From Acidimicrobiaceae bacterium (lineage in GTDB: Bacteria > Actinomycetota > Acidimicrobiia > Acidimicrobiales > Poriferisodalaceae), in the NCBI GenBank assembly GCA_026713105.1, contig JAPOPC010000013.1, positions 60,097 to 124,096 of the forward strand: a DNA stretch of 64,000 nt, read 5' to 3'. This document shows positions 35,332-43,673 of this stretch, piece after piece. The position numbers and the translations under genes were made by a program. The notes under the pieces were generated by a model. It ran no database searches, was not told the DNA's origin, and worked only from the letters and a program-made list of their open reading frames with translations. The stretch's first letter is position 1, and every line of letters begins with the position of its first letter.

Positions 35332-36945
35332 TCAGGCCATGGCGAGGCCGGGGTAGCCATTCGCAGCAAGCTCGGTGACCTTGGCGGTGTAGCGGGTGGC
35401 TCCGCCGAAGTAGGCCTGGTAGCGGACCTTGCCTTCCTCGTGGCCGGCGACATTGGAGTTGTAGCCGGTAAACCAGCCCTTGCTGCGCCGAAACAGCAGC
35501 CGTTCGTGGAATCGCTTCACCTCGTCCACCCATTCCTGCTCGGCCCCGGGCTGCGCCTCCACTCGGCTGTATCCGTGCTCGTGTACGTATTCGAGCAGTC
35601 CCGTCACCCAGTCGACGCCGCCTTCGATGGCCCGTGGGAAGTTGGTGGAGCCCGACACGCTCTGGGGGCCGGCCACCATCAACATGTTGGGGAAGCCGTG
35701 CGACAGCAGGCCGCAGTAAGTGCTGGGGCCGTCACGCCATTTCTCGCCGAGGGTGGTGCCGTCGACGCCGCGGATGTCCACCCGGTCGAATGCCCCGGTG
35801 ATGGCGTCGAAGCCGGTCGCGTAGACGATCAGGTCCAGGTCGTAATGGCGGTCGGTGGTCTGGAGGCCGCTTGCGGTCAGGCGTTCGATGGGCGTCTGCG
35901 ACAGGTCCACCAGCTCGACATTGGGGTTGTTGTAGGCCTCGAAGTAGTCGGTTTCCAACGGCAGCCGCTGCAGTCCGAAGCCGTGGTCTTTGGGGATGAG
36001 CTTCTCCGCCACGGCAGGGTCGCGGACTCGTTGGCGGATCCGCTCGGCGATGTACTCCGACATCTCCCGGTTCGCGGCCTCATCCACGAAGATCTCGGCG
36101 AAGTTGCCCGCCAGGATGGCGAAACCTGACCGGGTGTACAGCTCATCCCACAGCTCGCGGCGGTCGGCAGCGGTCATGTCCCAGAATCCCCAGCGGGGCA
36201 CATGCTCGAAGCCCTGGGGCGAGGCAGCGCAGTTGGCGAAGATCTCGTCGTAGCGATCGCGGATCTCGTCCATCTCTGTTTCGGAGATGGGGGAGTTGTT
36301 CAGCGGAGTGCTCCAATTGGGGCGGCGCTGGAACACCTTGAGCTCGGCGACCTTGTCTGCGATCTCGCCGATCACCTGGATGCCGGTAGCCCCGGTGCCG
36401 ATGACGCCGACGCGCTTGCCGGCGAGTTCCACGGGCTCTTTGGGCCAGAAGAACGTATGAAACGACGGGCCTTCGAATTCGTCCATGCCGGGATAGGAGG
36501 GCAGGGTCGGTGCCGACAGCGGGCCGAGGCTGGTGACCACGAAGCGAGCGGTGTGGGTGTCGCCGTCGGCAAGCGAGAGGTGCCAGCGGCAATCGCTCTC
36601 GTCCCACGCCATGCGTTCGACCCGCTTGCCGAAGCGCATGTGGCGACGCAGGTCGAACTTGTCCGCCACATAGTTCAGGTAGCGCAGGTTCTCGGGCTGT
36701 GAGCTGAAGCGTTCCTTCCAGTGCCATTCGTCGAGCAGTTCTTTCGAGAACGAGTAGCCGTAGGTGTAGCTCTCGGAGTCGAACCGGCAACCCGGGTAAC
36801 GGTTGCGGTACCAGGTGCCGCCAAGATCGTCCTCGGCTTCGAGGACCACGGCGTCGACGCCAAGGTCCACCAGGCGCTTGATCTGGTAGATGCCCGACAC
36901 CCCAGCACCCAGCACCACCACTTCGCTCTGGCGAGATGCGCTCAC
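35332..36945 (-). CDS. Baeyer-Villiger monooxygenase
   Basis: A 537-residue class B flavoprotein with a complete Baeyer-Villiger fingerprint FEGPSFHTFFWPKE (FxGxxxHxxxWP). FAD motif VVVLGAGVSGIYQIKRL, GGTWYRNRYPGCRFDSES, NADPH motif VGVIGTGATGIQV, and VYATGFDAITGAFDRVDI. It would convert a cyclic or linear ketone to a lactone or ester. The GTG at 36945 is chosen for the GAAGGGG sequence upstream; the frame continues to 37602 only as antisense of the toxin-antitoxin pair. Confidence 0.92.
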   Translation of the reverse strand: MSASRQSEVVVLGAGVSGIYQIKRLVDLGVDAVVLEAEDDLGGTWYRNRYPGCRFDSESYTYGYSFSKELLDEWHWKERFSSQPENLRYLNYVADKFDLRRHMRFGKRVERMAWDESDCRWHLSLADGDTHTARFVVTSLGPLSAPTLPSYPGMDEFEGPSFHTFFWPKEPVELAGKRVGVIGTGATGIQVIGEIADKVAELKVFQRRPNWSTPLNNSPISETEMDEIRDRYDEIFANCAASPQGFEHVPRWGFWDMTAADRRELWDELYTRSGFAILAGNFAEIFVDEAANREMSEYIAERIRQRVRDPAVAEKLIPKDHGFGLQRLPLETDYFEAYNNPNVELVDLSQTPIERLTASGLQTTDRHYDLDLIVYATGFDAITGAFDRVDIRGVDGTTLGEKWRDGPSTYCGLLSHGFPNMLMVAGPQSVSGSTNFPRAIEGGVDWVTGLLEYVHEHGYSRVEAQPGAEQEWVDEVKRFHERLLFRRSKGWFTGYNSNVAGHEEGKVRYQAYFGGATRYTAKVTELAANGYPGLAMA

Positions 36946-37021
36946 GGCTGCCCCTTCAATCGCCCGCCCCGCAGTATGGCGGCACCGACTCGTATACATC
37001 GTCGACACTGGCGATCTTGGG

Positions 37022-37056
37022 TTACCCATTGCTTGATATGTACGTATAATACGTAC
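37022..37056 (+). promoter_or_regulatory. promoter/operator of the MazEF-type pair
   Basis: A perfect TATAAT box (37045-37050) is centred in a 17-base palindrome, GTACGTATAATACGTAC (37040-37056). The antitoxin GTG follows immediately at 37057, six bases after the -10, so the transcript is leaderless. A weak -35 candidate, TTACCC, lies at 37022-37027 with a 17-base spacer. The palindrome is the probable autoregulatory operator. Confidence 0.7.
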
Positions 37057-37287
37057 GTGCCCAACAAGACGATCAGTGTGCCTGATGACGTCGTGCCGAT
37101 CATTGAGAGCCTTCACGTGCCGTTCTCGAGGTGGGTGACCGAACAGCTCCGGCGCCACGCAGCCCAATCGACCATGTCGTTCGCCGATCAGCTCGTGGCG
37201 GACGCGGCGCTTGCCGCGGCCGAGGGACTGACTCCCAAGGACGCCATGGCGGTTGGCGAGCGGATGGAGCGATCTGCGCCGTGGTAG
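37057..37287 (+). CDS. antitoxin of a MazEF-type pair
   Basis: A 76-residue protein beginning VPNKTISVPDDVVPIIESLH, the short beta-strand and helix of a ribbon-helix-helix DNA-binding fold, followed by FSRWVTEQLRRHAA and a charged C-terminal helix expected to wrap the toxin. The GTG start is fixed by the -10 box and operator directly upstream. The stop overlaps the toxin start region by seven bases. It should neutralise the MazF-like protein and repress its own promoter. Confidence 0.8.
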   Translation: MPNKTISVPDDVVPIIESLHVPFSRWVTEQLRRHAAQSTMSFADQLVADAALAAAEGLTPKDAMAVGERMERSAPW

Positions 37288-37598
37288 TGCGCGGTGGGGT
37301 GTACTGGATCGATCTCGACAAGCGTCGGCCTTGTGTCGTGGTCTCCGCTGGTGACGTTCTCGATGTCGACGTCTGGCAAATCCATGTTGTGCCGCTGACC
37401 TCGAATCTCGACCGGGCAGGCCTCGCCGGCAATGTCCTGCTTGACGCTGCGGTGACCGGTCTGCCCACCGACTCCGTTGCAGTGCCACTCGGATTGGAAC
37501 TGGTCGATCGGTCATGGCTGGGGGAGCGTGCGGGTCGACTGCCGCGGCCCCTCGTCGAAGCGATCGATGACGGACTACGAGCCGTCCTGGATCTCTGA
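37281..37598 (+). CDS. MazF/PemK-type toxin (endoribonuclease)
   Basis: A 105-residue PemK-fold toxin. It has VRGGVYWIDLDKRRPCVVVS (GxVYWxDL and RP-x-VVVS strand motif), VVPLTSNLDRAGLAGNVLL and VPLGLELVDRSWLGERAGRL. MazF enzymes cut mRNA or tRNA at short sequences and are neutralised by the adjacent antitoxin. GTG 37281 overlaps the antitoxin end; GTG 37287 is the alternative start. Size is normal. Confidence 0.88.
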   Translation: MVVRGGVYWIDLDKRRPCVVVSAGDVLDVDVWQIHVVPLTSNLDRAGLAGNVLLDAAVTGLPTDSVAVPLGLELVDRSWLGERAGRLPRPLVEAIDDGLRAVLDL

Positions 37599-37640
37599 CC
37601 ATCGGCCACCCGGTTGGCGGCGGAGAAATAGGGTCGGGCG

Positions 37641-38432
37641 ATGAGTGACGAGCGCGTGATGCACCTGGGTGTCAGCACGGCCGATCTCGGCGGGGCCACG
37701 CTGGCCATCGTGCCGGGCGACCCGGCCCGAGTGGCGAGGATCGCCGAGACGATGGACGAGCCGGCGCACTTGGCCTCCGTCCGGGAGTTCACGACCTATC
37801 GGGCGTCGATCGACGGCCAGCCGGTGGTGGTCTGCTCGACTGGCGTCGGTGGGCCGTCGACCTCGGTCGCAGTCGAAGAGCTGGCTCAGGTCGGCGTGCG
37901 GACATTCCTGCGGGTCGGCACGACGGGGTCGATCCAGCCGGATTTGCTGATCGGCCACCTGGCCATCACCCAGGCCGCCGTTCGCCTCGACGGGGCGAGT
38001 CGGCACTTCGCTCCGCTGGAATACCCGGCCGCCTCCTCGTTCGAGTGCACCCGGGCGCTGGTCGATGCCGCAGTCGCTCTCGACGCTCCCCACCAGGTCG
38101 GGATCACAGCGTCGAGCGACACCTTCTACCCCGGCCAAGAGCGCTACGACACGGTGGCCGGCGACGTCGTCGGGTGGCTGCGGGGCAGCCTCGCCGAATG
38201 GCGTCGCATCGGCGTGCTCAACTACGAGATGGAGTCGGCCACGCTGTTCACGATGTGCGCTGCCAACGGCTGGCGGGCCGGGTGCGTCGCCGGGGTGATC
38301 GCTCAACGCACCGAGTCCGAAGCCGTCGTCGACGAAGGCCGCATCGCCGCAACCGAGGAGCGGGCCGTTGGAGTGGTCGTCGAGGCCGCCCGCCGCCTGC
38401 TTCAACAGAAATCTCACCGAGGTGCACCATGA
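37641..38432 (+). CDS. udp: uridine phosphorylase family protein
   Basis: A 263-residue nucleoside phosphorylase that splits uridine (or a similar nucleoside) with phosphate. It has AIVPGDPARVARIAETMDE, VVVCSTGVGGPSTSVAVEEL (phosphate/ribose site), FLRVGTTGSIQPDL, and VLNYEMESATLFTMCAANGW with the MES nucleoside-binding motif. It is coupled by ATGA to an enolase-superfamily gene. Nucleoside salvage is the default role; the context with a sugar-acid-like dehydratase suggests nucleoside or sugar catabolism. Confidence 0.9.
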   Translation: MSDERVMHLGVSTADLGGATLAIVPGDPARVARIAETMDEPAHLASVREFTTYRASIDGQPVVVCSTGVGGPSTSVAVEELAQVGVRTFLRVGTTGSIQPDLLIGHLAITQAAVRLDGASRHFAPLEYPAASSFECTRALVDAAVALDAPHQVGITASSDTFYPGQERYDTVAGDVVGWLRGSLAEWRRIGVLNYEMESATLFTMCAANGWRAGCVAGVIAQRTESEAVVDEGRIAATEERAVGVVVEAARRLLQQKSHRGAP

Positions 38433-39592
38433 GCAAGATCAGCCGCATCGTCGTTCAGGCCTACACGTATCAACTCCCCGACGTCGGTCCGTCGATCTGG
38501 GCCTACTCGCCTGGGGCAGAGATGAGCGTCTCGAAGTTCATCGTGTCGATCGAGACCGACGACGGTCACACGGGAAGCTACGCACCCCACTACGGCGCAA
38601 CCGAACACGCGATGGCACAGGTCTGCGATATGGCGCCACTGCTGATCGGCAGGGACCCAGAGCAGCGCGAACGGATATTCGAACTCCTCAAAGTGCAGTT
38701 CCGCCACTTCGACAAGGTCGGCATCGCAGCTCTGGACACAGCCCTGTGGGATCTTGCGGGCAAGAAGTACGGCGCCTCCATCAGCCAGCTGCTGGGCGGG
38801 TACCGGGAACGGCTGCCGACATATGCGAGTACGACACCGGGCCAACAGACGCCCGGCGGCCTCGACAGCATCTCTAAGTACGCAGACTTCGCGGAGGAAT
38901 GCCAGCAACGCGGTCTCCCTGCGTACAAGATTCACGGCTTCTTCGACGGCGACGTGGACAACGAGATCGGCATCATGACAGCGGTTCGCGATCGCGTCGG
39001 GTCCACGATGAAGTTGATGACAGACCCCGCGTCGTCCTTGGGGTCATTCATGGATGCCGTGGAAGTCGGTCGCGCTTGCGATGACCTGGGATTCCTCTGG
39101 TACGAAGACCCGTACCGCGATGCCTCTTCGAGCGCCGCCGCCCACAAGCGCCTGCGAGACTTCGTCCGCACACCGATGCTCATTGCCGAGCACATCCGAG
39201 GATTCGAGCAAAAGGCCGACTTCGTGCTCGCTCGTGGTACCGACATCATGCACGTCGATCCCGAGTTGGACGGCGGCATCACCGGCACGATGAAACTGGC
39301 CCACTTCTGCGACGCCATCGGCATGGAGGTACAGCTCCACACGGCCGGCCCGATGCACCGACACTGCATGTCCGCCATACCGAACACGCTTTTCTACGAA
39401 CTCGGTCTGATCAATCCCGACACCTCGCAGAACTGCCTGCAACCGCCGATCTACGCAGACGGCTATGGCGATGGCCTCGACGATGTGGGTGCTGACGGAT
39501 GCGTCGCAGTGCCTACCGGCACGGGGCTGGGAGTGGAGTACGACTGGGACAAGATCAACGCTTGGGAAACGGCCAGGCGCACCTTCGAGTAA
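38429..39592 (+). CDS. enolase-superfamily (mandelate racemase-like) enzyme
   Basis: A 387-residue enzyme that removes a proton alpha to a carboxylate. Metal and catalytic positions seen in order: the lysine/histidine strand AYKIHGFF, Asp in MKLMTDPAS, Glu in FLWYEDPYRD, Glu in PMLIAEHIRG, and a late VQLHTAGPMH strand. KxH in place of KxK marks the mandelate racemase branch used by many sugar-acid dehydratases. ATG 38429 overlaps the uridine phosphorylase stop (ATGA), so the two are co-translated. Substrate unknown. Confidence 0.85.
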   Translation: MSKISRIVVQAYTYQLPDVGPSIWAYSPGAEMSVSKFIVSIETDDGHTGSYAPHYGATEHAMAQVCDMAPLLIGRDPEQRERIFELLKVQFRHFDKVGIAALDTALWDLAGKKYGASISQLLGGYRERLPTYASTTPGQQTPGGLDSISKYADFAEECQQRGLPAYKIHGFFDGDVDNEIGIMTAVRDRVGSTMKLMTDPASSLGSFMDAVEVGRACDDLGFLWYEDPYRDASSSAAAHKRLRDFVRTPMLIAEHIRGFEQKADFVLARGTDIMHVDPELDGGITGTMKLAHFCDAIGMEVQLHTAGPMHRHCMSAIPNTLFYELGLINPDTSQNCLQPPIYADGYGDGLDDVGADGCVAVPTGTGLGVEYDWDKINAWETARRTFE

Positions 39593-39611
39593 CTCGGCTC
39601 GCCCTGCCGTC

Positions 39612-40784
39612 TCAGCGACTCGACTGTTGAGGGCGGGGCGTCGGGGGCTCGGTGCCGAGGCTTCGCCCGCCGGGCTCGGGCGTGCTGCCGGCGGGAACGT
39701 GCTGGAACTCGCGGTTCACTCGGCGGACGGCCGGTGTGATTGCCGCGGCGTAGCCGGCCAAAGCGAGGAGGACTCTGCGAGCTGGCAGCAGCACGAAGCA
39801 GATGGCCCACGCCGCGGCGAATCCGATGAGTCGTGGTTTCATTGCGGACACACGCGCAGACGGCTTGTCGTCGGATCGGCCAAGTGGGAACCGCTTCGGC
39901 TTGATGAACCATCCATGGGCAAACAGCTGAGCGACGAAGTACGGCCAGAAGGCCTCCGGGGCATCGAGTGGGGGATCGGTATCCCATGCGGCGTCGGAGT
40001 CGCTGGCTAGTCCATCTTGGATGCGAGACCACACATGCGACGCAGTGACTCGACCGGAGGCGCCACCGCGATTCTGATGAGTCGGGCGACAGCGCCACCG
40101 GTACAGCACTCGTCGGTCCTCGGTGAGGGCCAGGATCCCGGCCTGGAAGATGCCGTTCGGGTGCGAGGACCAGTGTCGCTCCAGTACTGCGGTGTCGCCG
40201 ATGTAGAGGTCGAATCGGTCAGCCTCACGGCAGTCTCCGAGGATCTCGTGGTGCGGGTCGCCTACGGCTTGATATTCCAGTTCCCATGAGTCCTGTGCTT
40301 CGCTCGCGAGACTCTGCGGCTCACTGGTGACGGCGAAGATCTCGCCGCCCGCAGCCCGGATCTCCTCGACGACCCCCGACTTTCCGAAGCCGCGCAACTC
40401 GCGGCGGCACGGACGTCACCACAAGCCCCGGTAGAACACCAAGACGACAAACTTGTGCTTGTCGAGTTGGGTATCGAGCCATCCGGTGCGTACCCCGACC
40501 GGCGGGTCGAGCAGCGGCGGGATCAGCGGATCGCCAACGTCAGCGGCCGACACTCGAAAGCCCTCGGCGGATCGTTCGACCACCACCTGCTCACGGGCAC
40601 AGACGTCGCCGTCGCACAGCACCAAGCCGAGTTCGAAGGACCGTTCCCGCGCTCGTGCCACGGTGTCTTCGGCATCGATGATTCCGGTGATCTCGTAGTG
40701 CGACTCCCGTGTTGCGTTGATCCACTCAAGAGCGGCCTTCGAAGCGGCCCGAAGCTCAATGGGGGTTTCTTCGCTCACGTTCAT
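39612..40784 (-). CDS. peroxiredoxin-like selenoprotein (UxxC), UGA at 40416-40418
   Basis: One continuous 390-residue frame with an in-frame TGA at codon 123. Around it the protein reads FVVLVFYRGLW-U-RPCRRELRGF, exactly where peroxiredoxin-like proteins have a CxxC, so TGA stands for the first Cys and gives UxxC. Downstream residues continue the fold (NGIFQAGILALTEDRRVLYR). A stem-loop 8-27 bases after the TGA fits a bacterial SECIS. The first about 85 residues are an unassigned domain and residues about 310-350 form a hydrophobic, probably membrane, segment. Likely role: thiol-dependent reduction of peroxides or disulfides. If Sec were not inserted, only a 122-residue fragment would be made. 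Confidence 0.85.
40389..40408 (-). promoter_or_regulatory. candidate bSECIS element of the peroxiredoxin-like selenoprotein
   Basis: In mRNA sense, GCCGC pairs with GCGGC, then after one bulged C, GC pairs with GC, closing a five-base loop GAGUU. The first loop G is 16 bases after the UGA, inside the accepted range for SelB-recognised hairpins, and the loop contains GU. Confidence 0.6.
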
Positions 40785-40955
40785 GCGTCGCAGTGCCTTG
40801 GAATTGTTGAGTCGAATTGACGCGACGGTACACAGTTGTGGAGATCTGTTACATAGCGTGAGATTCGACGGTGTTCATCAGTCGACGGTGTGTGCCGATG
40901 GGCGGTGAGTCCGCCGCAATCGATCGATCTTCTCGGGCCGAGGCGTTGGTATTGG

Positions 40956-41495
40956 TTAGCTGTCCACAAGAGTTCGAAGGTCGGTGCGTTCGGCGTCGTT
41001 GAGATGGGCTCGGTGGTGGCGGAGTTCGAGGCTGGCGTTAATGGCCGCTCGGATGTGGTCTTCGGCCGTGTCGTTGAGGAGTGTGTTGAGGTTTTCTCGA
41101 AGCCAGGCTGCGACTTCGTCGCTGCGCCAGAGCCGGTAGCGGCTGCGGGGGTCGGTGACGGGGGGTGGGAATCCGCCGGGTCCACGCTCGCCAGCGATGA
41201 GGAGCCGCACGCTTTCGCGGGTTCGACCGGTGCGGGCTGCGATGTCGGCCATGGACACGAGTCCGGCATCCGCAAGGCGAGCCACGTTGATGCCCGCGAT
41301 CGACTCGAGTTCGGCTACCGCAGTCAGCACTGCGTATTGGAAGGTGTCGGCCTCGCGGTCGAAGTCGGCGAACTGGATGCCGTCGGCTCGCCCGATCAGG
41401 GCGTCATCGCAGCCAGCCTCGTGCACGTCGTCGATCAGCTCGTCTGATTGGAGGTCGGGGCCGTCGACGATCAGGGTGAAGGTGTGGGCGGTCAT
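40956..41495 (-). CDS. HTH protein, putative antitoxin paired with HicA-like protein
   Basis: A 179-residue protein. The N-terminal half (TFTLIVDGPDLQSDELIDDV) is an alpha/beta region reminiscent of HicB-type partial RNase folds. The second half has a helix-turn-helix, VSMADIAARTGRTRESVRLL, followed by YRLWRSDEVAAWLRENL. It starts two bases after the HicA-like gene, in the order toxin then antitoxin typical for hicAB. DNA binding and autoregulation are inferred. A 171-base gap downstream (40785-40955) separates it from the selenoprotein gene and probably holds that gene's promoter. Confidence 0.6.
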   Translation of the reverse strand: MTAHTFTLIVDGPDLQSDELIDDVHEAGCDDALIGRADGIQFADFDREADTFQYAVLTAVAELESIAGINVARLADAGLVSMADIAARTGRTRESVRLLIAGERGPGGFPPPVTDPRSRYRLWRSDEVAAWLRENLNTLLNDTAEDHIRAAINASLELRHHRAHLNDAERTDLRTLVDS

Positions 41496-41497
41496 GG

Positions 41498-41746
41498 TCA
41501 GGTGTCGTTGTCTTGTTCGGGAATGTGGATGCATCGTTCCAGTGCCCGCCTGAGCTGGCGGGCGTGGTTGTCGGGGCTGCGTGGTGTTGACCAGATAGAG
41601 GCCTGGCAGCCTGATCGGCTGGATTCGGCGCAGCGAGCAACACCCCAACGGTGCCCCGACGCTCTCGGTGCGACGGTCCAGCCTGCGTCTTCGAGTTCGG
41701 CCAATGCGGTTTCGACCTCCTTCTTCGGGTGCCGCGCCCTCGGCAT
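41498..41746 (-). CDS. HicA-like small protein, putative toxin
   Basis: An 82-residue basic protein: MPRARHPKKEVETALAELED then AGWTVAPRASGHRWGVARC. The lysine-rich first helix, the AGW turn and the SGHRWG strand resemble HicA mRNA-binding toxins, whose catalytic His sits in a G-x-H context. The ATG at 41746 is chosen over 41761 because a good promoter places its -10 box six bases upstream (leaderless). Identification is by pattern only. Confidence 0.55.
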   Translation of the reverse strand: MPRARHPKKEVETALAELEDAGWTVAPRASGHRWGVARCAESSRSGCQASIWSTPRSPDNHARQLRRALERCIHIPEQDNDT

Positions 41747-41752
41747 GTTGAC

Positions 41753-41781
41753 ACCATACAACGCATGTTGGATCCAGTCAA
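41753..41781 (-). promoter_or_regulatory. promoter of the HicA-like/HTH pair, leaderless
   Basis: In minus-strand sense TTGACT (41781-41776), a 17-base spacer and TATGGT (41758-41753) are followed after six bases by the ATG at 41746. Strong -35, good -10, no ribosome-binding site. Confidence 0.65.
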
Positions 41782-41797
41782 CGGTGCCGGCAGAGTG

Positions 41798-41881
41798 TCA
41801 GAAGCCGAGGATCTTGTCCGCGACCACGTACTGGAGCGGCTCGCCGGTGAGCAGGCGGCGGGGGTTGTCGGCACGGCTCAT
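41798..41881 (-). other. 27-codon ATGA-coupled frame, probable remnant
   Basis: The ATG overlaps the stop of the peptidase gene as ATGA, and the frame encodes MSRADNPRRLLTGEPLQYVV then ADKILGF. Coupling to the long operon and protein-like composition suggest the surviving piece of a gene lost where the HicA/HTH pair now sits. Function unknown. Confidence 0.3.
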
Positions 41882-42996
41882 CGGTGACTGTCGAGGAAGA
41901 GCCTGGCCGCATCGATCGCTACGTCGGTGGCCAGGCCCATGGCCTGCGGAGTCGTTGCGGCGGCAGTGTCGGCTGTGGTGTGAAACAGCGATGACCCGCC
42001 CAGAAAGGACAGCACCGACGCGCCGGCTTCGAACCATGTGCCGCCTTCGCCGGGCCACGGGTTCGTCTCGTGCAGGCGCCAATTCGCTGCGGGTACGCGA
42101 CCGCCGATTTCGTCGCGCAGCTCGCCGTCGACGGTGGTCAGGACCATCCGTTGATTGCCGAGTCCGGCCGGGCCCTTCGAATCGGGTTCGACTGCCGCGA
42201 CCGACGCACCGAGATGGATGACGCGGTGGCCGCCCACGGCTCGGCTGTCGAGATAGTGCTTGAGGCCGATGTGATCGATCTCGTGGCCACTGCACGCGGA
42301 GAGCGTGACGTGGTGGTCGGTGGCGAGATCGGCAGCCATCGCTAGAGCGACCGCGAGACCGGTGCCGCGCTCGCCGCCGGCGGGCGTCCAGCCGGTGAGC
42401 GGCGTCGTGATGTTGATCGCTGGCGCGTCGGCTGGACCCAACGTGGCGATGACATTGGCGCTGCGACCCGGTTCGGTCGTCGCCGTGAATGCCAATTCGG
42501 CATCGGCGCCGTCGACGCGCTCGGCCCAGTTGCCCGGAATGATGACTGCGGGGCGACTTGGGGTTGCGGACATCTGCGGCACTCGGTTGCACTGCACCAC
42601 AAGATCGTCTGGTCCGTCGATGACGACGACGAGCGCCGCTGCTGCCGGGTCGGTGTCGAGGTAAGGGTCGAGTCCGCGCGGGTTGCCGGCGACGGCGGCA
42701 TCGACCTTGACGATCGAGAGGTTCTTGGTGAGCCAGTCGCCCTGCGCGCTGTAGAAGACGGGCAGCGCGGGCACGAGTTGGCCCCCGATCCGCAACTCGG
42801 CGGTGCAGATGAAGCGGTCGAACTCGAACCAGTCTTCGTCCACCGCGGCACCGAGGCTCAACAGCACGTCCTTCAGCCACGCGGAGGTCTGGGCATCGAC
42901 CGGGGTCCCGGTGTGATGGTTGCCGAAGCCCGCGTAGGTCGCGACGATCTCATATAGCTCATCGGCGCTGAACCTGGCTGTAGTGATCGGGCTCAC
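41878..42996 (-). CDS. M28-like peptidase/aminopeptidase-fold protein
   Basis: A 372-residue protein with an M28-type layout: YAGFGNHHTGTPVDAQTSAW near the N-terminus, a PA-like insert, INITTPLTGWTPAGGERGTG, LSACSGHEIDHIGLKHYL (the GHE region of the fold) and a late SLFHTTADT segment carrying a His. Not all five zinc ligands of classical M28 enzymes can be placed, so it may be a divergent member. The GTG at 42996 lies 11 bases after the MDMPI gene. Last full gene of the minus-strand redox array. Confidence 0.6.
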   Translation of the reverse strand: MSPITTARFSADELYEIVATYAGFGNHHTGTPVDAQTSAWLKDVLLSLGAAVDEDWFEFDRFICTAELRIGGQLVPALPVFYSAQGDWLTKNLSIVKVDAAVAGNPRGLDPYLDTDPAAAALVVVIDGPDDLVVQCNRVPQMSATPSRPAVIIPGNWAERVDGADAELAFTATTEPGRSANVIATLGPADAPAINITTPLTGWTPAGGERGTGLAVALAMAADLATDHHVTLSACSGHEIDHIGLKHYLDSRAVGGHRVIHLGASVAAVEPDSKGPAGLGNQRMVLTTVDGELRDEIGGRVPAANWRLHETNPWPGEGGTWFEAGASVLSFLGGSSLFHTTADTAAATTPQAMGLATDVAIDAARLFLDSHR

Positions 42997-43007
42997 TGGG
43001 TCCGCGA

Positions 43008-43673
43008 TCAGAAGACGGGGAAGACTGCGGTGTCGCCAGAGCGTTCGGCTCGGGTCAGGGCATAGAGGACGCTCCAGTCGCCGTTGAGGCCTCGGGCGAT
43101 GTCGATGCAGATCTCGATGATGATGGCTGGGCCGAGCGGGTCGGTGTTCGGGCGGGTCTGGCCGGTGCTGACTGCGAGATCGTCGAGATGGAGAAGCACC
43201 TCGATCAGCCTTGTGCGGCAGAAGTCGTCGAGGGTGAGGAGTCGGCCCCCCAACGCGGCGACGAGGCGGTCGACGGGTTCGTCGGCCAGCCGTGTCTCCA
43301 GGTCGGCGACCAGTTGGCGGCACTTGTCCACGGTTGCTTGGTGCCCGATGGCCGATTCGGCGGCGGAGACGTCCTTGATCTGTTCGTGGACGGGGGAGTC
43401 GACCGCGGCGTGGAAGTAGGTGACTGCGGTGAGGAGGTCGCCGTCAGGGCGCCGGTCGGGTGAGGTGCGGTCGAGATAGGCGATCGTCGCGCCGGCAGCG
43501 CGTACGAGGTGGGCGCAGAGTGCTCCGACGGTCATGCCTTCGAGAGCCGAGGGCTGGTCCCATTGCTCGGCTGTGGCTGGGGTGTCGATGAGTTCGGCTG
43601 ATCGGGCGACGGCTTCGACGACGAGGGCCCGGACGCCGGCTGAGTCGATCGACGGGTTGGCGGCAGTTGTCAT
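43008..43673 (-). CDS. maleylpyruvate isomerase N-terminal (mycothiol/DinB-like) domain protein
   Basis: A 221-residue four-helix protein of the MDMPI_N type. It has QWDQPSALEGMTVGALCAHL with VRAAGATIAYLDRT, the usual first helices with a metal-ligand His, and RTRLIEVLLHLDDLAVSTG with the second His-Asp pair. Such proteins bind a metal and use mycothiol for isomerisation, glutathione-S-transferase-like or dehalogenation chemistry. The start overlaps the DinB gene stop by four bases. Confidence 0.8.
   Translation of the reverse strand: MTTAANPSIDSAGVRALVVEAVARSAELIDTPATAEQWDQPSALEGMTVGALCAHLVRAAGATIAYLDRTSPDRRPDGDLLTAVTYFHAAVDSPVHEQIKDVSAAESAIGHQATVDKCRQLVADLETRLADEPVDRLVAALGGRLLTLDDFCRTRLIEVLLHLDDLAVSTGQTRPNTDPLGPAIIIEICIDIARGLNGDWSVLYALTRAERSGDTAVFPVF

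Noticed and set aside
35332..37602. Extension of the Baeyer-Villiger frame to 756 codons upstream of 36945.
   Set aside because: The extra 219 codons are antisense to the MazEF-type pair, have no FAD-enzyme similarity, and a GTG with GAAGGGG upstream starts the real protein.
38045..38428. 128-codon N-terminal extension of the enolase-superfamily gene.
   Set aside because: It overlaps the uridine phosphorylase gene in another frame and has no similarity to the family; ATG 38429 fits.
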